Positions 1 through 8,711 are shown, counted from the stretch's first letter. The stretch: 64,000 nt of DNA from Azospirillum agricola (GCF_017876095.1 NZ_JAGINM010000001.1:124001-188000); one strand, 5' to 3'. Numbers and translations: made by a program. Notes: a model not told the origin generated them from the sequence alone.

Positions 1-107
1 GACGGTATGACCCACCAACGAAAAGCCTGTCGGGTGCGGACCCGGCGGCGGCGCCCGCCGTCGCCCGGCGATCCGCGCGACGGCGGCCAGCCGGAAGGAA
101 ACACGCC

Positions 108-392
108 ATGGCCGTTCGCATCGCTCGAATCATTCACATGGGGAAAGTGGGCGGCTACGCCGCGCGGATTGATGGCGCGCTGCTGGAGGTGGATGGCCGC
201 ATGCTGTGGCCGTCGTCGGCTGCCCTGATCATGGACGCGCGCCGGATCGGCGTGGAGGTGTCCACCCACGTCATCGACACCAGTTCGATCACCGGGGACG
301 AGGCGCGGCCGGATTTCCAGCCGATGGGGACCCCGCGGGCGGAGTCCCAGTGGGCGGAGTCCCAGTGGGCGGAGTACCAGCGGGCGGCGTGA
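108..392 (+). CDS. small protein of unknown function (94 aa)
   Basis: I do not recognise a family. The ATG follows a good ribosome binding site (GGAAGGA about 9 bases upstream), which supports translation. The first 60 residues look like a compact globular protein (KVGGYAARIDGALLEVDG motif region, then a DARRIGVEVSTHVI stretch). The last 20 residues are a low-complexity tail made by a 15-base tandem repeat (AESQW, AESQW, AEYQR). The 3' end overlaps the end of the oppositely oriented DUF3108-type gene by about 100 bases, and both reading frames use the same repeat. The real domain may therefore end earlier and the tail may be drift after repeat expansion. The existence of the gene is supported only by start context and frame. 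Confidence 0.5.
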   Translation: MAVRIARIIHMGKVGGYAARIDGALLEVDGRMLWPSSAALIMDARRIGVEVSTHVIDTSSITGDEARPDFQPMGTPRAESQWAESQWAEYQRAA

Positions 393-1224
393 CGCCGGTC
401 AGGTGGATGACGACGGCGCCGAGGTCGCTGTCGGTTTCCAGTCGCACCGGCAGCGGCGGCTGGCCGGGGACGACCGGCGCCAGCCACAGGTCGGCCGGCG
501 GGCGTTCGGCGGCAGCGCCGTTGCGCTGCCAGAAGCCGTTGCCGGGTGCGGTGCGGGCGTAGCCGGCGACCGGCCGGTAGGACACCCGGCACTGCCGCGC
601 CGTCCCGGAAAAGATCGAGTAGCGGGACGCCCCCACCAGCCTTGGCCCGACGTCCTGGAACTCCATGTCGTAGCGCCGCCGGCCATCGAAGACGGGAAGG
701 CTGCGGGTGCAGGCCTCCCCCCGCGCCGACGCCGCCAGCACGGTCAGGAAGGCGCTGAGCGGATCGTAGGTGGCCCGCCGCTCGGCATCCGGAACCGGCT
801 CACGCCCGTCCTCCTGCGGTGTCGGCAGGACGGTGGCCGCGACGTTTCCCTGGCCGTCATACTCCAGCGTCACGCTGCGCGGCTTCTCGCGGAAGACGCT
901 GCTCTGGCTGTGGTGGGCGGGGACGAGCCGGCCGCCGCGCACCGCGCCGTCGCTGCGCGAGACGGTCTGCCAGGGGAACAGCCGGTTCAGGAACCCCTCG
1001 GTCTGCGCCTTCACCTCCATCCGGTAGCTCTGGTCGCCCATCTCCAGCGTTGCGACGATGTCCAGCACGGCGAGGCCGCCGATGTGGAGGCGGTAGGTGG
1101 CGGCCAGCGGCTCGGCGGCGCGGGCCGGAGCGGACACGCCGAGCAGCCCGGCGGAGGGCAGGGCGAGCAGCGCGACGGCGAAGGCCGCGGCGCGGGGCCG
1201 TCGGACGGGGAGCGGACTGGTCAC
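289..1224 (-). CDS. DUF3108-like secreted protein
   Basis: This is a 311-residue exported protein. The GTG start is followed by Arg/Pro-rich residues and a hydrophobic segment (about residues 13-36) ending ARAAEP, which fits a Sec signal peptide. The mature part (YRLHIGGLAVLDIVATLEMGD near residue 44, YDPLSAFLTVL in the middle, and a basic YDMEF strand) matches the layout of DUF3108 proteins of alphaproteobacteria, which are envelope proteins of unknown function. The C-terminus is a Pro/Thr/Gly repeat tail (PPTGT, PPTGT, PPAGS) encoded by the 15-base tandem repeat shared with the antisense small gene. The family call is from memory of its general pattern. No enzymatic residues are evident. 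Confidence 0.65.
   Translation of the reverse strand: MTSPLPVRRPRAAAFAVALLALPSAGLLGVSAPARAAEPLAATYRLHIGGLAVLDIVATLEMGDQSYRMEVKAQTEGFLNRLFPWQTVSRSDGAVRGGRLVPAHHSQSSVFREKPRSVTLEYDGQGNVAATVLPTPQEDGREPVPDAERRATYDPLSAFLTVLAASARGEACTRSLPVFDGRRRYDMEFQDVGPRLVGASRYSIFSGTARQCRVSYRPVAGYARTAPGNGFWQRNGAAAERPPADLWLAPVVPGQPPLPVRLETDSDLGAVVIHLTGVTPPAGTPPTGTPPTGTPPAGSPSAGNPAAPRPR
337..387. repeat. 15-base tandem repeat in overlapping gene ends
   Basis: There are three copies of a 15-base unit (gggcggagtcccagt; the third copy is slightly changed) plus a partial fourth. The unit length is a multiple of three, so it adds five residues to either convergent gene without a frameshift: AESQW on the plus strand, PPTGT on the minus strand. 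Confidence 0.9.
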
Positions 1225-1404
1225 GGCGGGGTGTGCTCCGTCGGTTGGCGGCGGTCGGGCGATTTTCTTTCATATTGGGATGAAACTCATGCTTGACACC
1301 CATCCGCCGAGGGCTTAGAAACCCGCCCACCGCAGCGGCGGGGCCGACGAAAGACGGCGACGACGCATCCACCGGGGGAGAGCCCGGACCGATTTTCAAG
1401 GATC

Positions 1405-1479
1405 GGGCGCGTAGCTCAGCGGTAGAGCATTCGCTTCACACGCGAAGGGTCACAGGTTCAATCCCTGTCGCGCCCACCA
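1405..1479 (+). tRNA. tRNA-Val (anticodon CAC)
   Basis: The cloverleaf can be read directly. The acceptor stem GGGCGCG pairs with CGCGCCC, followed by encoded ACCA. The D arm is GCTCAGCGGTAGAGC and the anticodon loop TTCACAC gives anticodon CAC, reading GTG valine codons. The T arm is CAGGTTCAATCCCTG. Confidence 0.95.
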
Positions 1480-1484
1480 TCACG

Positions 1485-1515
1485 AAAGGCTCCGAGGTCC
1501 TCCTCGGAGCCTTTT
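1485..1515 (+). terminator. rho-independent terminator after tRNA-Val
   Basis: The stem AAGGCTCCGAGG/CCTCGGAGCCTT is followed by a short T run, six bases after the tRNA 3' end. Confidence 0.85.
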
Positions 1516-1732
1516 GCTTTTCCGGACCGCCCCGGTGTCTTTGCCGGCCGCGAAGAATATTTCAGGAGAAACCACATCTTTGGCGGGCATTGCGATGGCT
1601 ATTGCTCGCCTCCAGGAATCAGCGGTTGCTAATGTGGTGTTTCCGTGTGGTTGATTGACGCAGATCAGCCCCAAACCGGGTTGCGATGGTCTAGGAAGGG
1701 GCATCCTTCTCCATCGACCCGGATGACATTCC
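1516..1732. other. intergenic region, no feature recognised
   Basis: This stretch is less GC-rich than its surroundings and probably carries the promoter of the small membrane protein gene that follows. I could not assign a convincing -35/-10 pair. Confidence 0.4.
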
Positions 1733-1897
1733 ATGGAAGACACCCGCATTTCCCTGATGGCCGTCGGCGCCCTGCTCGTCGCGCTGACCATCATCATCGG
1801 CTCGGCCGTTCTGGCGCCGTCGTTCCTGGTGGTGCTCGCCACCCTGGGTGCCTGGGCGAACCTGACCTATCTGGTCGCCGTCACGCTGCTGCGCTGA
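1733..1897 (+). CDS. small two-helix membrane protein (54 aa)
   Basis: A short reading frame encodes 54 residues that are almost entirely hydrophobic. After a charged start (MEDTR) come two potential membrane helices (about residues 8-28 and 30-52) with a polar turn near WANLTY. The composition is not expected for a chance frame in GC-rich DNA. I do not recognise a family and the ribosome binding site is weak. It lies alone between tRNA-Val and panC on the same strand. It could be a small inner-membrane peptide. Confidence 0.45.
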   Translation: MEDTRISLMAVGALLVALTIIIGSAVLAPSFLVVLATLGAWANLTYLVAVTLLR

Positions 1898-2081
1898 CCG
1901 CCAGCCCCGCCCGGCGGAGAAGGGGGCGGCCCTCTCCGTCGCGCGCCCGCCCTGCGGCCCGCTTCCGGGATGACCGGAGTCGCGACGGGAAACACTCTGT
2001 CGTCTGGAAAGCATCTCTGGACAGGAACGGTCTGGCGGTTTATCCAGCGCGCGGTTTTCGACGCGCGCGAGGGACGACGCC

Positions 2082-2984
2082 ATGACGACGCCGACGGTTG
2101 CTCCGACCGACCATTCCAGCGCCGGGCAGGACGACGCCCTGCCGGTGCTGCGCACGGTCGCCGATCTGCGGGCCCAGGTCGCCGCGTGGCGCGCCGAGGG
2201 CCGGACGGTGGCCCTGGTGCCGACCATGGGCGCCCTGCATGACGGGCATCTGGCGCTGGTCCGCCGCGCCCGCGAACTGGCCGACCGCGTGGTCGCCAGC
2301 GTCTTCGTCAACCCGACCCAGTTCGCCCCCCACGAGGATTTCGACCGCTACCCGCGCGACGAGGCCGGCGATTCCGCCAAGCTGCTGTCGGCGGGCTGCG
2401 ACGCCCTCTACGCCCCCACGGCGCGGGGGATGTACCCGGAGGGCTTCGCCACCGCCATCTCCGTCGGCGGCCCGTCCGAGGGGCTGTGCGGCACCTTCCG
2501 TCCGCAGATGTTCGGCGGCGTCGCCCTGGTGGTGACCAAGCTGTTCCTCCAGGCCTTGCCCGACGTGGCGGTGTTCGGTGAGAAGGATTACCAGCAGCTC
2601 ATGGTCATCCGCCGCTTCACCCGCGACCTCGACATCCCGGTGCGGGTCGAGGGGCTGCCGACGGTGCGCGAGGCCGACGGGCTGGCGCTGTCCTCGCGCA
2701 ACGCCTATCTCGGCGCCGACGAGCGGGCGCGGGCGCCGGAGTTGAACCGCGCCCTGATGGCCGCCGCCGCCGCGCTGGCGGGCGGCGCCGACCCCGACGC
2801 GACCCTGGCGGCGGTGCGCGGCCGGATCGCCGAGGCCGGTTTCGGTGACATCGACTATGTCGAACTGCGCGATGCCGAGACCCTGGCCCCCATCGCCCGC
2901 GTCGAGCGCCCGGCACGCCTGCTGGCCGCCGCGTGGCTGGGCAAGGCCCGTCTGATCGACAATGTTCCGGTCCTGCCCGCCTGA
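2082..2984 (+). CDS. panC: pantothenate synthetase
   Basis: PanC condenses pantoate with beta-alanine using ATP to form pantothenate, in the cytoplasm, for coenzyme A synthesis. The protein has 300 residues, slightly longer than usual because of a roughly 20-residue N-terminal extension. The nucleotide-binding HIGH-like motif PTMGALHDGHL is at residues 47-57. FVNPTQF, FGEKDYQQL and VREADGLALSSRN follow in the expected order. The pantoate-binding loop reads FRPQMFGGVALVVTKLF, a variant of the common RPGHFxGV form. The ATG is preceded by GAGGGACG at suitable spacing. panB is not adjacent, and the gene appears to be transcribed alone. Confidence 0.95.
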   Translation: MTTPTVAPTDHSSAGQDDALPVLRTVADLRAQVAAWRAEGRTVALVPTMGALHDGHLALVRRARELADRVVASVFVNPTQFAPHEDFDRYPRDEAGDSAKLLSAGCDALYAPTARGMYPEGFATAISVGGPSEGLCGTFRPQMFGGVALVVTKLFLQALPDVAVFGEKDYQQLMVIRRFTRDLDIPVRVEGLPTVREADGLALSSRNAYLGADERARAPELNRALMAAAAALAGGADPDATLAAVRGRIAEAGFGDIDYVELRDAETLAPIARVERPARLLAAAWLGKARLIDNVPVLPA

Positions 2985-3096
2985 CGGCCCCCGGATGGGA
3001 CACGAAAAGGTGCGTTTGACCAATTTGTCGCGCTTGTCTAAAATGTTGGCAGGTTGAACGGTTTCAGCTCCCGGCACCGGGGTCGGAAAGGCGGTC

Positions 3097-3558
3097 TTGC
3101 GACTGGTCCATCGAAACCGCAACGGCGAGACGGTGTCGCTGATGCCGTTCGTCCTCACCGGCCTGATCCTGGCGCTGGGCGGGCTCGGCGCGGCCGGTGC
3201 CGTCCTCGCCTCCAAGAACCGGTCGCCGGCGCCGGCGGCCTCCGAAAAGGCGAAACCGGCGAAGCACTACGCCGCCCTGCCGCAGATGACCTTCACGCTC
3301 GGTGGCGGCGACGCCCGGCTGATCGACGTGAAGGTGCTGCTGGAGATCGACCCGACGGTCGACGGCAAGGTCGCCGACCCCTATGTGCCGCGCATCGCCG
3401 ACCAGCTTTCGGACAGGCTGCGCCAGATCGATCCGCAGCAGCTGTCCGGGGCCGAGGGCGCCAGGCTGATGAAAAGCACCATCGGCAGCGTGCTCGACCG
3501 TGAACTGCGCGGGGTGCGCATCCGCGAGGTTCTGCTGGACCGGATGGTGGTGCGCTGA
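3097..3558 (+). CDS. FliL-like single-pass membrane protein
   Basis: This 153-residue protein has one N-terminal membrane helix (about residues 17-36), a Pro/Ala/Lys linker and a C-terminal domain resembling the flagellar basal-body protein FliL (ALPQMTFTL near residue 55, then DVKVLLEIDP, PRIADQLSDRL and VLLDRMVVR at the end). FliL sits around the stator in the inner membrane. No flagellar genes are nearby, so a flagellar role is not implied by context. The annotated start is TTG at 3097, chosen because GGAAAGG lies about six bases upstream; a GTG at 3133 or ATG at 3142 are alternatives. A paralogue with the same layout lies at 11355-11873 on the other strand. Confidence 0.6.
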   Translation: MRLVHRNRNGETVSLMPFVLTGLILALGGLGAAGAVLASKNRSPAPAASEKAKPAKHYAALPQMTFTLGGGDARLIDVKVLLEIDPTVDGKVADPYVPRIADQLSDRLRQIDPQQLSGAEGARLMKSTIGSVLDRELRGVRIREVLLDRMVVR

Positions 3559-3592
3559 AAAAACTGGGCTGTGCCGATTTCGTCCCCCACGC

Positions 3593-3672
3593 CATGACCG
3601 GGCTTGTCCCGGTCATCCACGGGCGCGCTTGAGATTTGCGCGTGGATGCCCGGCTCAAGGCCGGGCATGACG
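3593..3672. repeat. alphaproteobacterial intergenic palindromic repeat
   Basis: The element has the form CATGACCGGGCTTGTCCCGGTCATCC, spacer, CGTGGATGCCCGGCTCAAGGCCGGGCATGACGG. Each half folds on itself and the two halves also pair. This CCGGGCTTG/CAAGGCCGGGCATGAC pattern is a common intergenic repeat in alphaproteobacteria. It lies between convergent genes and may act as a bidirectional terminator. Confidence 0.75.
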
Positions 3673-3707
3673 GAAGGCCGAACGAAGGTGGCTGCCCGCG
3701 CGATCCC

Positions 3708-5099
3708 TTATTCCGCCGCGACCGCGGCGCGACGGCGCGCGTCACGCTCGCCGCGGCCGCGCTTCAGCTCGCCGGCCAGCAGGAAGGCCAGCTCCAGCGA
3801 CTGGCTGGCGTTGAGGCGCGGGTCGCAGGCGGTGTGGTAGCGCTGCGCCAGCTTGTGGTCGGTGATCGCCTGGGCGCCGCCGGTGCACTCGGTCACGTCC
3901 TGGCCGGTCAGCTCGAAATGCACGCCGCCGGCGTGGGTGCCCTCGGCCTGGTGCACGTCGAAGAAGCCGCGCGCCTCGGCCAGCACCTTCTCGACCGGGC
4001 GGGTCTTGTAGCCGGTGGTCGACTTGATGGTGTTGCCGTGCATCGGGTCGCAGGACCACACCACCGTGCGGCCCTCGCGCTGGACGCGGCGCAGCAGGGG
4101 CGGGAACTTCTCCGCCACCTTCTCCGCGCCCATGCGGACGATCAGGGTCAGCCGGCCGGCCTCGTTGGCCGGGTTCAGGATGTCGATCAGGCGGATCAGC
4201 TCGTCCGGATCGGTGGTCGGACCGCATTTCAGGCCGATCGGGTTCTTCACGCCGCGCAGGAACTCGACATGGGCGCCGTCGGGCTGGCGGGTGCGGTCGC
4301 CGATCCACAGCATGTGGGCCGACACGTCGTACCAGTCGCCGCTGGTGCTGTCGACGCGGGTCAGCGCCTGCTCGAAGGGCAGCAGCAGCGCCTCGTGGCT
4401 GGTGAAGAAGTCGGTCTCGCGGATCTGCGGGGTGGTCTCCGCCGTGATGCCGCAGGCGGCCATGAAGGCCAGCGTCTCGTCCAGACGGTTGGCCAGCTCC
4501 TGGAAATGCTCGCCGGCCGGCGAACGCTCGACGAAGCCGAGCGTCCACTGGTGGACCTTGTGCAGGTCGGCGTAGCCGCCCTGGGCGAAGGCGCGCAGCA
4601 GGTTCAGCGTCGCCGCCGCCTGGGTGTAGGCCTGCATCATGCGTTCCGGGTCGGGAACGCGGGCATCGGCGGTGAAGTCGAAGCCGTTGATGATGTCGCC
4701 CCGGTAGGAGGGCAGCTCGACCCCCTCCAGCGTCTCCATGTCGGCCGAACGCGGCTTGGCGAACTGGCCGGCCATGCGGCCGACCTTGACCACCGGGATG
4801 GCGGCGCCGAAGGTCAGCACGACCGCCATCTGCAACAGCACGCGGAAGGTGTCGCGGATGTTGTTCGGGTGGAACTCGGCGAAGCTCTCGGCGCAGTCGC
4901 CGCCCTGCAACAGGAAGGCGTTGCCGGCGGCGGCATCGGCCAGCTTGGCCTTCAGCCGGCGGGCCTCGCCGGCGAAGACCAGCGGCGGATAGGCGGCGAG
5001 GCGCTGTTCGACCGACTCGACCTTGGTCTGGTCGGGATAGACCGGCATCTGCTTGACCGGTTTCGACCTCCAACTGGCGGGTGTCCAACACTCGACCAT
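3708..5099 (-). CDS. class II 3-deoxy-7-phosphoheptulonate synthase
   Basis: This is the first enzyme of the shikimate pathway; it condenses phosphoenolpyruvate with erythrose 4-phosphate to DAHP. The protein has 463 residues and begins [14 protein letters not shown], the typical start of the plant/actinobacterial-type class II enzymes. The metal-binding cysteine is expected in the GGDCAESF motif (Cys69). Other motifs are [20 protein letters not shown] near the middle of the C-terminal half, and [11 protein letters not shown]. The reading frame stays open upstream to 5300, but the start at 5099 is preferred because AAGGAAG precedes it and family similarity begins there. It is monocistronic and convergent with the FliL-like gene. 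Confidence 0.93.
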   Translation of the reverse strand: MVECWTPASWRSKPVKQMPVYPDQTKVESVEQRLAAYPPLVFAGEARRLKAKLADAAAGNAFLLQGGDCAESFAEFHPNNIRDTFRVLLQMAVVLTFGAAIPVVKVGRMAGQFAKPRSADMETLEGVELPSYRGDIINGFDFTADARVPDPERMMQAYTQAAATLNLLRAFAQGGYADLHKVHQWTLGFVERSPAGEHFQELANRLDETLAFMAACGITAETTPQIRETDFFTSHEALLLPFEQALTRVDSTSGDWYDVSAHMLWIGDRTRQPDGAHVEFLRGVKNPIGLKCGPTTDPDELIRLIDILNPANEAGRLTLIVRMGAEKVAEKFPPLLRRVQREGRTVVWSCDPMHGNTIKSTTGYKTRPVEKVLAEARGFFDVHQAEGTHAGGVHFELTGQDVTECTGGAQAITDHKLAQRYHTACDPRLNASQSLELAFLLAGELKRGRGERDARRRAAVAAE

Positions 5100-5392
5100 G
5101 ACGCGCCTGCTCTTCCTTAGACGTACGGGATCCCCTCTATGCCCGATTCGCCGCAACTTTTCCACAGTTTCGGGGGGCGCTTCCGCAACGCTGTACCGCC
5201 CGAGTCCGGCATGGAGCGCGCCGACCGTGCCGGAAACGTTCGTTTCGCCCCGGCGGCCCGGCCTGCGACGTAGGGATGCATTGACGGGGATAGGTTGCAA
5301 ACGTACGACTTGGTCATCTTGCGGGGGTGTAGACCGTCAGCGGTTCTGACCTTTTTAGAGTGTGAACGAAACCATTCAATTCCGGAGGACCG
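5100..5392. other. divergent intergenic region
   Basis: This region separates the DAHP synthase gene from the CsgG-like lipoprotein gene and must hold promoters for both. A small hairpin (GTCAG-CGGTT-CTGAC, 5336-5350) followed by CTTTTTAG lies about 35 bases before the lipoprotein start codon. It could be a weak attenuator, but this is only a possibility. Confidence 0.35.
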
Positions 5393-6196
5393 ATGCTCGG
5401 TCGTATGTTCAAGGGCGCGATGGTGTGCGGCGCGGTGATGACTCTGGCGGGCTGCGTGTCCGCCGGCGGTGGCACGGGCGGGATGAGCGGGTCTGCGGGC
5501 GGTTCGACCAGCGTGAACGCGGCCGCCAACCTGCCGCGCTGCGACCAGCCGCTCGGCACGCTGGCCGTGGACGACGGCCGCTCGGCGGATTGGTGGGGCC
5601 CCTTCTCCCGCGCGACGCAGATCACCACCGTCGAGCCGATGATCCGCCTGATCGTCGCCCAGTCGAACTGCTTCGTCATCACCTCGGTCGGCAACAGCCG
5701 CCTTGATTCGCGCATGCAGGGCATCACCGACCAGCAGCGCAACGGCGAGTACCGGGCGGGCTCGAAGCAGCAGAAGGGGCAGCGCGTCGCCGCCGACTAC
5801 TTCATGGAGCCGGCGATCCTGTTCGCCTCGGCCAACACCGGCGGCCTCGGCGCCGCGGTCGGCGGGGCCCTGCTGGGGCCGGTCGGCGGCGCCCTCGGCG
5901 GCATGATGAACCAGAAGAGCACGGCGGTGACGCTGTCGCTGTTCGACATCCGCTCGTCGGTGCAGATCGGCATCTCCACCGGCAACGCGACGGCCACCGA
6001 TTTCGGCGCGGCGCTCGGCGCGCTGGGCGGCAGCGCCGGCGGCGTGCTCGGCGGCTACAAGAAGACGCCGGAAGGCGAGGCGACGGTGGTTGCCTTCGTC
6101 GACGCCTACAGCGAAATGGTCGCCGCGCTGAAGAACTACAAGGCGCAGACCGTCAAGGGCGGCCTCGGCACCGGCGGCACGCTGAAGGTCCAGTAA
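5393..6196 (+). CDS. CsgG/HfaB-like outer-membrane lipoprotein
   Basis: This is a 267-residue lipoprotein with a signal peptide and lipobox LAGC (Cys20). After a Gly/Ser-rich linker, the mature part resembles the CsgG-type secretion-channel or holdfast-anchor family: it starts with CDQPLGTLAVDD, has a PMIRLIVAQSNCFVI segment, a YFMEPAILFA strand and an EATVVAFVDAYSEMV helix near the end. A glycine zipper (GGLGAAVGGALLGPVGG) sits where CsgG-like proteins have their membrane-spanning hairpin. GGAGG precedes the ATG. The family call is by pattern and is moderate. The next gene is also a lipoprotein on the same strand, 111 bases on and beyond a hairpin. Confidence 0.6.
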   Translation: MLGRMFKGAMVCGAVMTLAGCVSAGGGTGGMSGSAGGSTSVNAAANLPRCDQPLGTLAVDDGRSADWWGPFSRATQITTVEPMIRLIVAQSNCFVITSVGNSRLDSRMQGITDQQRNGEYRAGSKQQKGQRVAADYFMEPAILFASANTGGLGAAVGGALLGPVGGALGGMMNQKSTAVTLSLFDIRSSVQIGISTGNATATDFGAALGALGGSAGGVLGGYKKTPEGEATVVAFVDAYSEMVAALKNYKAQTVKGGLGTGGTLKVQ

Positions 6197-6204
6197 CGGG
6201 CCCG

Positions 6205-6240
6205 GGCGGCTTCCGGAATGAGCCCTTGCCGGAAGCCGCC
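6205..6240 (+). terminator. hairpin between the two lipoprotein genes
   Basis: The 12-base arms GGCGGCTTCCGG and CCGGAAGCCGCC flank a 12-base loop just after the stop codon. There is no T run, so it could be a terminator or an mRNA-stabilising hairpin. Confidence 0.5.
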
Positions 6241-6307
6241 CGCCCGTCCCCCTTCGCGACCGGCGCGCCCGTCCCGGTGCCCGCACCCCCATAGACCGGG
6301 AGCCTCC

Positions 6308-7276
6308 ATGCGCACGCATCGCATCACCCGCGCACTGGCGTTGCTGGCCATGCTCGCCAGCGCCGCCGGCTGCAACGCCACCCGGACCGGCGAGGTTTCG
6401 CCGACCATCCGGATATGCGACACCAGCGGTTGCTCCGAACGGGATCGGGCGACCGCCAGCTTCGTGCCGGACGACTCCGGCAAAAGTCCCCTGCTTCAGG
6501 ATCCCGACCGCTACGCCGGGGAGAGCGCTCAGGACTTGCGGGCGGCGGCGGAGAACGGATCGGCGGCCGCGGCCGACAAGCTGGGCCAGATGCATCTCTA
6601 CGGCCTGGGCGGCACGCCCAAGTCTGCGGCGCGGGCGGCCGGCTGGTTCCGGAGCGCCGCCGACGCCGGCCATCCCTGGGCCCAGTACCGGCTGGGCCAG
6701 ATGCTCGCCGACGGCAGGGGGGTGACGGCGGACCGCCGGCGTTCCCTGGAGCTCATGGAGGCCGCCGCCGCCCAGGGGCACCCGCTGGCGGCCCATCATC
6801 TCGGCCTGCTCGCGCAGGGAGGGAAGGGCGTTCCCGCCGATGCGGCGACCGCCGCGCGCTGGTTCGCCGTGGCCGCCGAGGGCGGGGTCGCCGACGCGCA
6901 ATACAACCTCGGCCTGCTGCTGCATCGCGGACAGGGCGTCGAACGCGATCTGTACCAGGGCCTGCAATGGATGCGGCGGGCGGCGGAGAACGGGAACCTC
7001 CAGGCGCAGACGGCGGTGGGGCGGCTCTACCTGACCGGCCTCGACACCATGGGGCAGGATGTGGCGGAGGCCGAGACCTGGCTGGGCATCGCGGCCGGAC
7101 GGGGCGACGCGGCCGCCAAGTCGCTGCTGGCGCAACTGCGCAAGCAACGCGAGAAGGACGAGGATTTCCGCCGCAAGCTGATGCTGCTCCAGGCCGAAAC
7201 CGAACGGGCCTGGGCCAGCGCGGTGCTGGCCAGCTGGCTGACCGCCCCCCGAATCGACTATGTCGTTGTCTGGTAG
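6308..7276 (+). CDS. Sel1-repeat lipoprotein
   Basis: This 322-residue protein has a signal peptide and a probable lipobox (SAAGC, Cys22), so it is likely lipid-anchored in the envelope. From about residue 75 it is built of Sel1-like/TPR repeats: ADKLGQMHLYGLGG, AQYRLGQMLADGRGV, AAHHLGLLAQGGKGV, AQYNLGLLLHRGQGV and AQTAVGRLYLTG, each about 36 residues apart. Such repeats make helical scaffolds for protein-protein contacts. The C-terminus is helical and charged. The start at 6308 is preferred over an upstream in-frame codon at 6218 because it begins the signal peptide. It follows the CsgG-like lipoprotein gene. Confidence 0.8.
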   Translation: MRTHRITRALALLAMLASAAGCNATRTGEVSPTIRICDTSGCSERDRATASFVPDDSGKSPLLQDPDRYAGESAQDLRAAAENGSAAAADKLGQMHLYGLGGTPKSAARAAGWFRSAADAGHPWAQYRLGQMLADGRGVTADRRRSLELMEAAAAQGHPLAAHHLGLLAQGGKGVPADAATAARWFAVAAEGGVADAQYNLGLLLHRGQGVERDLYQGLQWMRRAAENGNLQAQTAVGRLYLTGLDTMGQDVAEAETWLGIAAGRGDAAAKSLLAQLRKQREKDEDFRRKLMLLQAETERAWASAVLASWLTAPRIDYVVVW

Positions 7277-7364
7277 GGCGTCGGGCCGGGCGATTTGATC
7301 GCTGGCGGGGACCGGAGGCGCCTTTTATAAGGCATGCGGTCGAGTCCCATGGAAGGCGTTTCCG

Positions 7365-8711
7365 GTGATGGCATCCTCCTGGCGCGACGCTGCGTCCGTC
7401 TATCTCGATCGCCGGGTGCTGGCGATCCTGTTTCTCGGCTTCTCCGAAGGGCTGCCGCTGGCGCTGACCGGCGCCACGCTGAATGTCTGGCTGCGCGAGG
7501 CGGACGTCAGCAAGACCAGCATCGGCCTGTTCGCGCTGGTCACCATGCCCTACGCGCTGAAGTTCCTATGGGCGCCGCTGATCGACCGCCTGCGCCTGCC
7601 GGTGATGACCCGGCTGTTCGGCCGGCGGCGCGGCTGGGCGCTGACGGCGCAGGCGGCGCTGGCGGCGGCGCTGCTCGGTCTGGGGACCACCGATCCGGGG
7701 ACCGACCTGTGGTGGACGGCGCTGTTCGCGGTGATCGTCGCCTTCTGCTCGGCCAGCCAGGACATCGTCGTCGACGCCTTCCGCGTCGAGGTGCTGGAGG
7801 AGAAGCAGCAGGCGGCCGGGGCGGCGGTGCTGGTGCTCGGCTACCGTTTCGGGATGATGGCGGCGGGGGCGGGAGCGCTCTACATCGCCGACTTCCACGG
7901 CTGGCGCGCCGCCTACGAGGCGATGGCGGCGCTGGTGCTGGTCGGCATGGTGACGATCCTGCTGAACCGCGAGCCGAAAATCGCGGAGTCCGCGGAATCC
8001 GTTGCGCGCGAGCGGCATGTCGCCGACTGGCTGGCGGCGCGCCCGCACCTGTCGGGCCGCATGGCGGAGCTGCTGTCCTGGCTCTACGGCGCGGTGGTGG
8101 CGCCCTTCGCCCAGTTCATGGGGCGGCAGGGCTGGATCGTCATCCTCGGATTCATCGCCAGCTACAAGCTGGGCGAGGTGCTGGCCGGCGTGATGTCGGC
8201 GCCCTTCTACGTCGATCTCGGCTTCACCAAGAGCGAGATCGCCACGGTGACCAAGCTGTTCGGGCTGTGGGCGACCATCGCCGGGGGGTTGCTCGGCGGG
8301 CTGCTGGTCGGGCGGGTCGGCACCCTGCGCGGGCTGATGATCGGCGGGGTCCTACAGATGGTGTCGAATCTCGGCTACGTCGCGCTGGCCTGGACCGGGC
8401 ACGACGTGACCATGCTGGCGGTGACGGTGGCGGTGGACAACGTCTGCGGCGGCATCGCCACGGCGGCCTTCGTCGCCTACCTGTCGGGCCTGTGCAACGC
8501 CGCCTACACGGCGACGCAGTACGCGCTGCTGTCGAGCTTCTACAAGCTGGGCGGCGACCTGTTCGGCGCCTCGTCGGGCTGGCTGGCCGACCGGATGGAC
8601 TGGGTCAGCTTCTTCCTGCTGTCGATGGCCGGGGCGCTGCCGGCGCTCTACCTGCTGACCCGTCTGATGGGCCGGGAGCGGCGGGGTGGGGCCGCCGTCC
8701 CGGCCGAGTAG
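7365..8711 (+). CDS. AmpG-family MFS transporter
   Basis: This 448-residue polytopic inner-membrane protein shows about 12 hydrophobic segments. The N-terminal region (FLGFSEGLPLALTGATLNVW, then MPYALKFLWAPLIDR and the SASQDIVVDAFRVE motif) is characteristic of the AmpG muropeptide permease subfamily, which imports anhydromuropeptides for cell-wall recycling. The specific substrate is not proven by sequence. GTG at 7365 lies 8 bases after GGAAGG; the ATG immediately following (7368) is equally possible. No ampC or ampD gene is adjacent. Confidence 0.85.
   Translation: MMASSWRDAASVYLDRRVLAILFLGFSEGLPLALTGATLNVWLREADVSKTSIGLFALVTMPYALKFLWAPLIDRLRLPVMTRLFGRRRGWALTAQAALAAALLGLGTTDPGTDLWWTALFAVIVAFCSASQDIVVDAFRVEVLEEKQQAAGAAVLVLGYRFGMMAAGAGALYIADFHGWRAAYEAMAALVLVGMVTILLNREPKIAESAESVARERHVADWLAARPHLSGRMAELLSWLYGAVVAPFAQFMGRQGWIVILGFIASYKLGEVLAGVMSAPFYVDLGFTKSEIATVTKLFGLWATIAGGLLGGLLVGRVGTLRGLMIGGVLQMVSNLGYVALAWTGHDVTMLAVTVAVDNVCGGIATAAFVAYLSGLCNAAYTATQYALLSSFYKLGGDLFGASSGWLADRMDWVSFFLLSMAGALPALYLLTRLMGRERRGGAAVPAE

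Noticed and set aside
1293..1658. A 121-codon frame upstream and across tRNA-Val
   Set aside because: It overlaps the tRNA and its terminator.
3636..5120. A long plus-strand frame opposite the DAHP synthase gene
   Set aside because: It is a shadow of a well-supported enzyme gene and shows no conserved domain.
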